Source: an uncultured Collinsella sp. (GTDB lineage: Bacteria > Actinomycetota > Coriobacteriia > Coriobacteriales > Coriobacteriaceae). Taken from it: a DNA stretch of 10,924 nucleotides. A program made the position numbers and the translations under genes. Under the pieces are notes generated by a model. That model was not told the DNA's origin. It was given only the letters and a program-made list of their open reading frames with translations, and did no database searches. Location: positions 1-10,924 of the forward strand of contig UQNC01000055.1 of NCBI GenBank assembly GCA_900542175.1, read 5' to 3'. Of this stretch, positions 1 through 6,298 are shown piece by piece (positions within the stretch are counted from its first letter, which is position 1; each line of letters begins with the position of its first letter).

Positions 1-49
1 CGCCGCGGCCAACCTCGGCCTGCTCGACTCGATAGGGGGCTCGCTGTGA
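1..49 (+). CDS. istA: IS21-family transposase IstA, C-terminal end (5' part outside window)
   Basis: Only the last 15 codons are visible, reading from base 2 to the TGA at 47-49 and ending in LGLLDSIGGSL. The TGA overlaps the GTG start of the next gene as GTGA, which is the translational-coupling arrangement usual for istA-istB. The identity rests on this position and on the clear IstB downstream, since too few residues remain to recognise IstA alone. IstA is the DDE transposase and IstB its AAA+ helper ATPase. Confidence 0.6.
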   Translation, partial: AAANLGLLDSIGGSL

Positions 50-777
50 GCGCCGCCGTGCAGGCCAGCCCCCTCAACCGCCTGGCGGCCAACCTCGAGG
101 AGCTGGGGCTCGAGGGCATGGCGTCGTCGGTGCCCGAGTACGTCAGGCTCGTCGCCGACGGGAGGAAGGGCCTGGTCGACGCCATGCTCGAGCTCACCGA
201 CGCCCAGATAGCCCTCAAGCGGCGCGCCGACGACGAGCGCCGCACGAGGATGGCCAACTTCCCCTACATAAAGACGCTGGCCGACTTCGACTGGGGCTTC
301 CAGCCGAGCGTGCCGCGCGGGCTGGTCGAGCAGCTGGCCACGCTCGAGTTCATCGACCGCGGCGACAACGTCGTGCTCGTCGGCAGCCCGGGCGTCGGCA
401 AGACCCACCTGTCGATAGCCATAGGCCACGAGGCGGTGATGGCCCGCAAGCAGGTGTACTTCGCCGACTGCTCGAGGCTGGTCGAGGACCTCAAGCACGC
501 CTCGGCGAAGGAGGCGCTGGCGCGCAGGATGCGGTTCTACGAGCACTGCAGCCTGCTGATAATAGACGAGCTCGGCTACCTCGATATCGGCAAGGAGGGT
601 GCCGACCTGCTGTTCCAGCTGGTCAACAGGCGCTACGCGCTAAAGCGGTCGACCATCGTCACGACCAACGTGCCGGTGGGTAGGTGGGGCGACGTGTTCG
701 GCAGCAACGTCACGGCCTCGGCGGTGGCCGACAGGCTTTGCCACCATTGCGCGATGATCAAGATAACGGGACGGTAG
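46..777 (+). CDS. istB: IS21-family helper ATPase IstB, apparently truncated by a C-terminal nonsense codon
   Basis: IstB is the AAA+ ATPase that assembles on target DNA and activates the IstA transposase. The GTG start overlaps the istA stop. An N-terminal helical region is followed by Walker A GSPGVGKT at residues 113-120, Walker B LLIIDELGY with Asp174-Glu175, the sensor-1-like TIVTTNVP, and the ADRLCHH segment seen in this family. Translation stops at a TAG (775-777) right after ITGR. Reading through, the frame continues as YRLKDVSIGGEDGKEEGA to a second TAG at 832-834. Family members normally end in a GRSYRLKD-like motif, so the TAG sits exactly where a serine (TCG) is expected and one base change explains it. 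The gene is therefore 243 codons instead of about 262. The loss is small and activity could survive, but this could equally be a decaying copy or a sequencing error. Confidence 0.9.
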   Translation: MSAAVQASPLNRLAANLEELGLEGMASSVPEYVRLVADGRKGLVDAMLELTDAQIALKRRADDERRTRMANFPYIKTLADFDWGFQPSVPRGLVEQLATLEFIDRGDNVVLVGSPGVGKTHLSIAIGHEAVMARKQVYFADCSRLVEDLKHASAKEALARRMRFYEHCSLLIIDELGYLDIGKEGADLLFQLVNRRYALKRSTIVTTNVPVGRWGDVFGSNVTASAVADRLCHHCAMIKITGR

Positions 778-844
778 TACCGCCTGAAGGACGTATCCAT
801 CGGCGGTGAGGACGGGAAGGAGGAGGGAGCCTAGACGCCGAAAG

Positions 845-922
845 CGGCGCATCCGCGTAAGCGAATCCGGCGCATCCGCGTTGGCGCGATTGGCGAAAAT
901 ACGTTGGTGAAAATGGTGAAAA
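845..922 (+). repeat. Terminal repeat cluster of the IS21-family element
   Basis: Two perfect 14-bp direct copies of CGGCGCATCCGCGT (845-858, 868-881; 23-base period) are followed by TGGCGAAAA (891-899) and two adjacent TGGTGAAAA copies (905-913, 914-922). IS21-family ends characteristically carry several repeated transposase-binding sites near each tip, which is the likely role here. The copies are read directly from the sequence; the binding role is inferred. Confidence 0.6.
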
Positions 923-939
923 ATATATTGACGCTAACA

Positions 940-1121
940 TCAAGTCCCTGCTGATCTTCTCGTGCAACAGCCTGGTGAGGTCCTCGGGGCGCTACGGCGA
1001 GTACTACCGGGCCTGCAGGGCGCGGGGCATGGGGCACGGGCGGGCGCTCAAGGCCGTCGCGAGGAAGCGGCTCAGGGCGATATACGCCGTGATGCGCGAC
1101 CGGGTGCCCTACCGGGAGTAG
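940..1121 (+). pseudogene. IS110-family transposase, 3' remnant
   Basis: A frame open through this stretch to the TAG at 1119-1121 encodes KSLLIFSCNSLVRSSGRYGE, then an YYRACRARG segment and an ALKAVARKRLRAIYAVMRD segment ending PYRE. This matches the C-terminal part of the IS116/IS110/IS902 transposase domain, where a KSLL helix, SLVRSS, a YYRRCRARG-like segment and an AVARKRL helix precede the end. The N-terminal RuvC-like DEDD domain and most of the second domain are missing. The fragment starts where the IS21 element ends, so the gene was probably split by that insertion and its 5' part should lie left of the window. It cannot function alone. A competing frame from 962 matches nothing and is a shadow. 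Confidence 0.75.
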
Positions 1122-1200
1122 CCCCGACGGTTGACAAAACTATAGGAACACCCAATGACTGATCCCCAACAACTAGTCATTTAAGTCTGTCCCCAATGAG
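1122..1200 (+). mobile_element. IS110-family right-end non-coding region
   Basis: After the transposase stop comes a short non-coding tail with TTGACA at 1131-1136, followed by AAACTATAGGAACACCC. IS110-family right ends often supply an outward -35 box that pairs with a -10 from the left end once the element circularises. The sequence also holds an inverted repeat AATGACT/AGTCATT (1154-1160, 1175-1181) and a direct repeat CCCAATGA (1151-1158 is its context copy; second at 1192-1199). The exact end of the element cannot be fixed without an intact copy. Confidence 0.4.
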
Positions 1201-1225
1201 TGGCCTAGGGGGTTTGTAGATAGCC

Positions 1226-1455
1226 GTGGTCAAAATACATCAAATATGAGTACTGTTACCTTTTTAGTAGCAGCGATTCGGGGCATTTTTGATGCTTATA
1301 GGCATGACGACCAGCTGCACGAGCTGACGTAACTCCCCAAATGTTCAATAAAATGGGCTCCTAACGAGGAGTACTCTCATTAGGAGCCCATTATTATGTG
1401 CAAACATATGTGACCAACACAGCAACAGTACTCATATTTGGTATTTTTTGTCCAC
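1226..1455. repeat. Inverted-repeat-bounded element, MITE-like
   Basis: AAATATGAGTACTGTT at 1242-1257 recurs perfectly in reverse complement at 1424-1439. With small gaps the similarity extends outwards to GTGGWC at 1226-1231 and 1450-1455, giving arms of about 30 bp around a 230-bp unit. The interior has no credible gene. Each arm contains ATGAGTACTGTT, opening short frames (28 codons from 1247 on plus; about 13 codons on minus) with no recognisable product. A strong hairpin sits inside (1352-1392). A non-autonomous mobile element or dispersed intergenic repeat is the best guess. No target duplication was identified. Confidence 0.5.
1352..1392 (-). terminator. Hairpin, probable terminator for the minus-strand DUF2207 gene
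   Basis: A perfect 13-bp stem AATGGGCTCCTAA / TTAGGAGCCCATT (1352-1364, 1380-1392) encloses a loop containing the palindrome GAGTACTC, which can extend the stem. Read on the minus strand, the stem is followed by TTTTATTG, a short U-rich tract, so it could stop transcripts leaving the DUF2207 gene about 180 bases upstream. On the plus strand the flank ATTATTATG is less terminator-like. Confidence 0.5.
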
Positions 1456-1568
1456 TGCCCCTTGTGCGAAGGTCCTCAGCGGAAAGTTTGACCCGTTTCG
1501 ATGCACAAAAATGGGATGAATCTTCCCTGGCAACCGCCCAGAAAGATCCACCCCAAAGCAAGCGCTCG

Positions 1569-3515
1569 CTAGAACGTTCCGCCGCCGCCTCCGCCGACGC
1601 CGCCACCGCCGCCACCGGAAAAGCCGCCGCCGCTGCCGCCGCTCGAACTATCGGAACTCGAAGCCAGCTCGTGGATGGTCTCGTGGTACACATCGTTGAA
1701 CGAATCGAGCGGGGACTCGTTGCCGTAGTGATGGTAATACCACCAGTAGCAGGGGTAGTTGTCGTAGAAATCGTCGCTGTTGCGCAGGTCCGCAGGCACG
1801 GCCTCGGCCAGCTGTCGCAGCACTTCTTTCGAAACGCCCAGGGCAACGCCCATCACCAGCAGTTTGTTCCACAAGATCAGGTCGCTGGGGACGGCCTCCT
1901 TCAGACGCGTAAAGTCCTCGAGCCAATGCTTGAGCGCCTTGCAGCGAGCCGCCACCTCGGCGCCCTCCGGCGTGTAGCGGCGGAAGGTGCAGCTCAGGAC
2001 AAAGCCCACGATCGTGACGGGGATCGAGATCATAGCGGCACCGACGTTGGCGTCCGCAAAGTCGGTATAGATCAGAGAGCCCAGAATGCCAAAGACGATG
2101 ATGATGCCAAGAACCAAGCCGGCAACCAGGGCGATGGTGCCGTCCGAGGCGATAAGCTCGCGCGTCTCCAGCTTGCCCTTAACCGTGCTTTGATAGTCCT
2201 CGAGCTTGTTGCCAACAGATTCAGTACGCTCGCTGGCATACTCCTCCAGCTCGCTAAACGTGCGTGAACGGACGCCGTCTTTATCGGGCTTAACGCCGGC
2301 GAAGAAGACCTTGAGCACATCGCGATCGATGCCGTCCTTCTTGGCAGCCTTCCAGGCCTCGTCGGTCACTGTGATGCGATACGTCTGCTCCTCTTTTTCG
2401 CGACGGAGCAGACCCTTCTTCTTGGTCTCGGTCGCTTCTTCCAGCTTGATCACGCGGTCGTCGGTGAGCTTCATAAGCGTGGCGATATATGCCTGATCGG
2501 GCACGTCGTTCCAGCTCATGAGGGCCGAAAGCACGGCGGGATGGTCGGCCGAAGGCACATCGCGGAAATATTCGTCCTGGAAAAGCGGCTTGGGCTTGCG
2601 GCGGCGCAGCTTGAGCACAACGATTGTGCCGGTAAAGGCCACCGCCGCGACAACACTTAGCACGGCAAGCGCATTGGCAATCATGCGAGCGTGAGCGCGG
2701 CGAGCGTTGGCCTCGTCGGCCCAATCCTTCTCTTCGCTCAGAATCGTCGACATGCGCTTTTCGCCCGAGACGGCAAGCTGCGGCACCCAGTCGCTGGGGA
2801 AGGCGATGCGTGCCTCGGCGAATTCGCCCTCATGCACGCAGGGAATGGTATAGGTGACCATGGGCTCGTCCGCATCGAGCGACACGTCGCCCGTCAGTGG
2901 GCCGTGGCCCCATGCGCGGAAGTTATCGCCCTTGACGGCAGCCGTCCCGGCAGCGGCATTTGCAAAGTAGACTTCCATCTCGACGTCATCGGAATCCGCC
3001 GACCAGCCGTCACCCACGAACTTCCAGTAGAGCTCGGCGGTATCGGCCCAGTTCATAACCGCACCGGTCATGGAATAACTCACGTAGTAGATTGCGCTGT
3101 CGCCGCTCTCGTGGGGGCTGAACACCTTAATCTTTACGCCGTCGTCGGACTGCTCCACCGTGTAAACGCCGTCGTCGCCTTTGTTTGCGCTGTCGACCTT
3201 GTTAAACGCAGCGTCGTCTTCCTCGACGCTCAGCACATTGACGACCACCGAGCCGCCTTGCTGGTTAGAGCCTGTATTGATATCCCAATACACGCCGTTA
3301 ATGTCGTCGTCGAAATCGAACTGGCGTCCCTCGACAACGGTCAGCGAGCCATCGGCCTCAACCGTGGCACCGATATAGGTTTGGCTCATGGAGTAGCCGT
3401 CGGCGTGCGCGACGGCAGGCAGCAGCAACAACGCAAGCGCGACGAGTGCGCAGACGGAAGCGAACCGCGCAAACAGGCGGCGCTGCCGACAGGGCTGGGC
3501 AACGGGGGCGTTCAT
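1569..3515 (-). CDS. DUF2207 domain-containing secreted/membrane protein
   Basis: This 648-residue protein has a signal peptide (arginine-rich start, hydrophobic residues about 19-36, cleavage likely after AHA at 36-38), an extracytoplasmic DUF2207 domain to about residue 270, a membrane helix near 278-300 followed by RRRKPKP, a charged cytoplasmic region, two more helices near 458-480 and 490-512, and a C-terminal tail of about 30 residues made almost only of Gly and Ser. Order, length and the GGGGG tail match the DUF2207 family of predicted membrane proteins, whose function is unknown. The start chosen is the ATG at 3515, because AAAGGA lies 7 bases upstream; an earlier ATG at 3551 lacks a ribosome site and would put 12 residues before the signal peptide. 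The gene is alone on its strand with a likely terminator downstream. Confidence 0.9.
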   Translation of the reverse strand: MNAPVAQPCRQRRLFARFASVCALVALALLLLPAVAHADGYSMSQTYIGATVEADGSLTVVEGRQFDFDDDINGVYWDINTGSNQQGGSVVVNVLSVEEDDAAFNKVDSANKGDDGVYTVEQSDDGVKIKVFSPHESGDSAIYYVSYSMTGAVMNWADTAELYWKFVGDGWSADSDDVEMEVYFANAAAGTAAVKGDNFRAWGHGPLTGDVSLDADEPMVTYTIPCVHEGEFAEARIAFPSDWVPQLAVSGEKRMSTILSEEKDWADEANARRAHARMIANALAVLSVVAAVAFTGTIVVLKLRRRKPKPLFQDEYFRDVPSADHPAVLSALMSWNDVPDQAYIATLMKLTDDRVIKLEEATETKKKGLLRREKEEQTYRITVTDEAWKAAKKDGIDRDVLKVFFAGVKPDKDGVRSRTFSELEEYASERTESVGNKLEDYQSTVKGKLETRELIASDGTIALVAGLVLGIIIVFGILGSLIYTDFADANVGAAMISIPVTIVGFVLSCTFRRYTPEGAEVAARCKALKHWLEDFTRLKEAVPSDLILWNKLLVMGVALGVSKEVLRQLAEAVPADLRNSDDFYDNYPCYWWYYHHYGNESPLDSFNDVYHETIHELASSSDSSSGGSGGGFSGGGGGGVGGGGGGTF

Positions 3516-3522
3516 AGGCACA

Positions 3523-3528
3523 TCCTTT
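3523..3528 (-). promoter_or_regulatory. Ribosome binding site deciding the DUF2207 start
   Basis: AAAGGA on the minus strand lies 7 bases before the ATG at 3515. The alternative upstream ATG at 3551 has no comparable purine run. Confidence 0.65.
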
Positions 3529-3551
3529 GTCTGTGGTACCAGTAGCGTCAT

Positions 3552-3852
3552 TGTCCCACGTTTGCGAGTTCATGTGACGAACATCTAGGTCAGCGGAGCG
3601 TCAAAACGGGACAAAAGTCACGCCCGCCGCCGGCACCTGGGGACGTTCCTTATCTGCCGGCAATCTGGGACACTCCTTGGCATAGCCCGCTCCGGCAATA
3701 GATACCACTTCATAGCTCCATCACAGGTGTAGCGGCTTTGTGTGGGCGCGGCATGCGCTGATTGAGCCGCCAGTTGAGGGGCATAAAGCAGTTGAGCGAA
3801 AACGGTTTGCCCCTTTGCCGTCCGCTTGAGGATCATGTCCCCCTTTTCCGCG
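3552..3852. other. Intergenic stretch without a recognisable gene
   Basis: No frame here encodes a recognisable protein. A 72-codon minus-strand frame (3618-3836) matches no family I know and has no clear ribosome site. Two related short motifs, GGGGACGTTCCTT (3639-3651) and TGGGACACTCCTT (3666-3678), recall fragments of dispersed intergenic repeats. The promoter of the DUF2207 gene must lie in the left part, but I found no convincing -35/-10 pair. Confidence 0.4.
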
Positions 3853-3888
3853 GAAACCCCGGCAGTTGCGAAGAGCTGCCGGGGTTTC
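3853..3888 (+). terminator. Rho-independent terminator-like hairpin
   Basis: A perfect 13-bp GC-rich stem GAAACCCCGGCAG / CTGCCGGGGTTTC (3853-3865, 3876-3888) with a 10-base loop is followed on the plus strand by TGTCGTTTG, a weakly T-rich flank. No plus-strand gene is evident upstream, so either a small undetected transcript ends here or this is a relic that insulates the gluQ promoter. Confidence 0.5.
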
Positions 3889-4011
3889 TGTCGTTTGAAG
3901 GCTAGATTGATTGACGACGATTAAGGCGCCGAGCCGGTGGTCCGGCACGCGCAACGTGTGGCCTCAGCAACTTGCAGGCCACGGCAGCGTCTCCCCCACC
4001 GCGCCCCGCGC

Positions 4012-4017
4012 TATACT
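4012..4017 (+). promoter_or_regulatory. -10 box of a leaderless gluQ promoter
   Basis: TATACT lies 7 bases before the ATG at 4025, so transcription would begin at or within a base or two of the start codon. No Shine-Dalgarno sequence precedes this ATG, which fits leaderless initiation, common in actinobacteria. No good -35 hexamer is seen at the expected distance. Confidence 0.6.
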
Positions 4018-4024
4018 CGTCCGC

Positions 4025-5029
4025 ATGGACATCAACGCACGCAACATAGCAACAACCGCCGCCGACGCGCCAACGACGCCGGCCGCTCCCGCGCCCGTCG
4101 TGGGGCGCTTCGCCCCGTCGCCCTCGGGCCGTATGCACCTGGGCAACGTGTTCAGCTGCCTGTGCGCATGGCTTTCGGCCCGCAGCCAGGGCGGCAGCAT
4201 CGTGTTACGCATTGAGGACCTGGACGATCGCTGCAAGCGCCCGGAACTTGCCGCCCAATTGATTGACGACCTGGCCTGGCTGGGGCTGGAGTGGGACGAA
4301 GGCCCCTACTACCAGCACGACCGCCTAGACCTGTACGAGAGCGCCTTGCGCCGGCTGAAAGACGCCGGCCTCACCTATCCCTGCTTTTGCACACGCGCCG
4401 AGCTCCACGCCGCGAGTGCACCGCACGCGAGCGACGGCACGCCCATCTACCGTGGCGCCTGCCGAAGTCTTTCGGCCGAGGAGGTGGCCCGCCGCAGCGC
4501 CCTGCGCGCCCCGGCCACACGTCTGCGCGTGCCCACCGTCGACGACCTCGCAGACGACGTGATCGAATTTGTGGATCGCACGTACGGCGCCCAATGCGAA
4601 GCACTCGCCACCGAGTGCGGCGACTTTTTGGTGCGCCGCAGCGACGGCGTGTTTGCCTATCAGCTAGCCGTGGTGGTCGACGACGCTGCCATGGGCGTCA
4701 CCGAGGTCGTGCGCGGATGCGACCTGCTGGGGTCCACACCGCGCCAGATCTATCTGCAGCACCTGTTGGGACTGCCCACGCCGCACTACGGACATATTCC
4801 GCTGCTCATGGCACCGGACGGCCGCCGCCTTTCCAAACGAGACCGCGATCTGGACCTGGGCGAACTCCGCGCCCGCTTTGGCACGCCCGAAGCGCTGCTG
4901 GGCTGGCTCGCCGGGCAAACGGGCATCGCGCCGGACACCACGCCGCGCTCTGCCGAGCGGCTGGTCGAGCACTTTAGCTGGGATGTTATCCGCGCGCACC
5001 GAGAGAACATCGCTGTAACGGCCGAGTAG
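4025..5029 (+). CDS. gluQ: Glutamyl-Q tRNA(Asp) synthetase
   Basis: GluQ attaches glutamate to the queuosine base at the wobble position of tRNA(Asp); unlike a full glutamyl-tRNA synthetase it lacks the anticodon-binding domain. The 334-residue length fits (family about 300). Seen: the class I signature FAPSPSGRMHLGN with HLGN at 38-41, the RIEDLDDR glutamate-binding segment at 62-69, a zinc site of Cys120-x-Cys122 with Tyr142-x3-Cys146, which is the GluQ-specific spacing, and the KMSKS-type RLSKR at 268-272. The protein ends soon after, with no anticodon domain. The ATG at 4025 is chosen for the -10 box just before it; an upstream TTG at 3911 would add 38 unrelated residues. An extra Ala/Pro/Thr-rich stretch of about 20 residues precedes the catalytic core. 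It is convergent with the phosphoesterase, 17 bases apart. Confidence 0.93.
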   Translation: MDINARNIATTAADAPTTPAAPAPVVGRFAPSPSGRMHLGNVFSCLCAWLSARSQGGSIVLRIEDLDDRCKRPELAAQLIDDLAWLGLEWDEGPYYQHDRLDLYESALRRLKDAGLTYPCFCTRAELHAASAPHASDGTPIYRGACRSLSAEEVARRSALRAPATRLRVPTVDDLADDVIEFVDRTYGAQCEALATECGDFLVRRSDGVFAYQLAVVVDDAAMGVTEVVRGCDLLGSTPRQIYLQHLLGLPTPHYGHIPLLMAPDGRRLSKRDRDLDLGELRARFGTPEALLGWLAGQTGIAPDTTPRSAERLVEHFSWDVIRAHRENIAVTAE

Positions 5030-5046
5030 CCAAATACGCCCCACCC

Positions 5047-5772
5047 CTACGCAACATCCCAAGGCTGGAGTTCGTCGCCCAGGCGAACGATGCAGTCGTA
5101 GAGCACGGTATGGCGCTCGGTCGGGTTGGCATCCCGATGAAAATGCCCGTAGTACCAGCGCTTGTAGTCCAAGCGGTCTTCCAACTCGTCAAAAAATGCC
5201 GTAAGTCGATCGACGGCGGGGCAATTCCAGCCGGGCGCCGGATAGAGCGTGGGCGAAAGCATGCGCGTAGAGCAGGTGTGGGTGACCACGTAGTCGACCT
5301 TCCAGGCCACGCTGTCGAGCTTCGTCCGTGCCTCCTCAAAGTTGCGCTCGTCCGGCAACTCCTGCGGCCACCAGCTGGAATACGGAATGCGGTATTCCTT
5401 GTCCACGCTCGTGGCGCCGCCCATGATAAAGACCGTTGAGCCGTCGAGTTCAAAAACCTCGCCGCGCGTCAGGCGCCGTATGGGCGAGGTGTCCGACAGG
5501 CGCTGTGTCAGTCCGCCGTGCCACAACTCCATGGGTCGCTCCGCCCAGTGGTCGAAACGTTCGTGGTTGCCGTCGACGAACAGCACGGTATAGGGGCGCG
5601 ACTCCAGCCAAGCGATGTCGGCGCACTCCTCGGCAGAGAAATCCCACGGAAAGCCAAAGTCGCCGGCAATGATGAGATAGTCGTCGCTCGTCAGGCTTTC
5701 CCCAAGATCCCAATCGCGCAGCTTTTGCATGTCGAGGCCGCCGTGAATATCGCCCGTCACATAGACCGTCAT
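5047..5772 (-). CDS. Calcineurin-like metallophosphoesterase
   Basis: This 241-residue cytoplasmic protein carries the metal-binding set of the calcineurin-like family: D8-x-H10 in GDIHG, G37-D38 in AGDFG, G68-N69-H70-E71, H165 in THTCS and G209-H210-F211-H212. These ligands hold a two-metal centre that hydrolyses phosphate esters. The substrate cannot be told from sequence; such small stand-alone members act on phosphoproteins, nucleotides or nucleic acids. The start at MTVYVTGDIHG is preferred because the family begins directly with this strand and a GGTGAT-like purine stretch precedes it; an upstream ATG at 5808 would add 12 residues that look non-domain. The small membrane-protein gene lies 85 bases upstream on the same strand, so co-transcription is possible. 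Confidence 0.88.
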   Translation of the reverse strand: MTVYVTGDIHGGLDMQKLRDWDLGESLTSDDYLIIAGDFGFPWDFSAEECADIAWLESRPYTVLFVDGNHERFDHWAERPMELWHGGLTQRLSDTSPIRRLTRGEVFELDGSTVFIMGGATSVDKEYRIPYSSWWPQELPDERNFEEARTKLDSVAWKVDYVVTHTCSTRMLSPTLYPAPGWNCPAVDRLTAFFDELEDRLDYKRWYYGHFHRDANPTERHTVLYDCIVRLGDELQPWDVA

Positions 5773-5857
5773 CGGATCACCACTTCCCTGTAAGTCGCTA
5801 TCCCACATTCTGCACGATCACTAAGCCAACCGTTCCAGCCCTTCCATCCTTTAGGAC

Positions 5858-6097
5858 CTACCCCTCGCTCTTCCATCCAAACGGGTCAAGCACCCAAAAA
5901 ACCAGATCGAGCACGCCGCTGGTCATCATGGCACCGGCAAGGGCCATGCAAACATGCAGAGAACTGGCACTTCGGAGCACGTCAAATGGTCCCAGAACAG
6001 CCAGCAGCGCGACCGCCACGCCGGCCGCGCACAGCACAAGACACGGCCCTGCGTCCTTGACGCACTTCTTTGCAAGGTGCTTGGTGTTGCCACTCAT
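5858..6097 (-). CDS. Small two-helix membrane protein of unknown function
   Basis: I do not recognise this 79-residue protein. It begins with a short basic segment (K6, K10, K11, K14), then has two hydrophobic helices at about 18-36 and 47-70 joined by a GPFDVLRS turn, and ends DPFGWKSEG. The positive N-terminus suggests both ends face the cytoplasm. The ATG at 6097 is chosen because TAAGGAG lies 10 bases upstream; a TTG directly before it is also possible. A longer frame from 6229 would add 44 residues from intergenic sequence. It is divergent from the PLD-helicase gene across about 200 bases and upstream of the phosphoesterase on the same strand. Confidence 0.6.
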   Translation of the reverse strand: MSGNTKHLAKKCVKDAGPCLVLCAAGVAVALLAVLGPFDVLRSASSLHVCMALAGAMMTSGVLDLVFWVLDPFGWKSEG

Positions 6098-6298
6098 CAA
6101 TATCGAACTCCTTAGAGGGTCGTTTTTCAGATGCATGCCGCCGCGACGGAGCATGGCGGCAGGGTAAGTGTCACATATCGTGCGGACACGTCCGAAAGCT
6201 CGCGCCAAACCGCCAATCTTAATCGTCATACGCCCAAAATACGAACGATCGATCTGTTATCCTGGCGCCAACATAGTCTTTCGAAAGGTTTGGCCGGG
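6098..6298. other. Divergent intergenic region before the PLD-helicase gene
   Basis: This 200-base gap separates the minus-strand small membrane protein from the plus-strand PLD-helicase gene. It contains an inverted repeat TGCCGCC/GGCGGCA near 6136-6162 and an AT-richer patch with overlapping CGATCGATC near 6246. No consensus promoter could be picked for either gene, although both must be transcribed from here. Confidence 0.35.

Larger units (their letters stand above)
1..939 (+). mobile_element. IS21-family insertion sequence, right part with right terminus
   Basis: The element comprises the istA tail, istB and a non-coding right end. The right end holds short repeats of the kind that serve as IstA binding sites: a 14-bp direct repeat at 845-858 and 868-881, and three copies of TGGYGAAAA at 891-899, 905-913 and 914-922. 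The proposed terminus is the CTAACA ending at base 939, because IS21-family ends finish in CA, and recognisable IS110 transposase codons begin immediately after. The boundary is inferred. The left end and any target duplication lie outside the window, so the terminal inverted repeat could not be matched. Confidence 0.7.

Noticed and set aside
962..1162. 66-codon frame overlapping the IS110 remnant
   Set aside because: The other frame gives a recognisable IS110 transposase C-terminus; this one gives none.
1565..1640. Repetitive GCCGCC tract, considered as a repeat array
   Set aside because: It is the codon repeat of the DUF2207 glycine tail and not an independent repeat; no CRISPR-like repeat-spacer pattern was seen anywhere in the window.
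1398..2267. 289-codon plus-strand frame starting in the repeat element
   Set aside because: It is antisense to the DUF2207 3' half; its Ala-rich stretch is the reverse of the glycine tail codons.
2691..3545. 284-codon plus-strand frame opposite the DUF2207 gene
   Set aside because: It is antisense to a protein with clear signal peptide and domain structure, and matches no family.
3618..3836. 72-codon minus-strand frame in the gap before gluQ
   Set aside because: It has no recognisable domain and no clear ribosome site; not enough to call a gene.
6255..6276. Possible promoter boxes (TTATCC, CATAGT) before the PLD-helicase gene
   Set aside because: Neither has a matching -35 at normal spacing.
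6131..6298. In-frame N-terminal extension of the PLD-helicase from an ATG at 6131
   Set aside because: The 56 extra residues look like translated intergenic DNA, and a ribosome site precedes the ATG at 6299.
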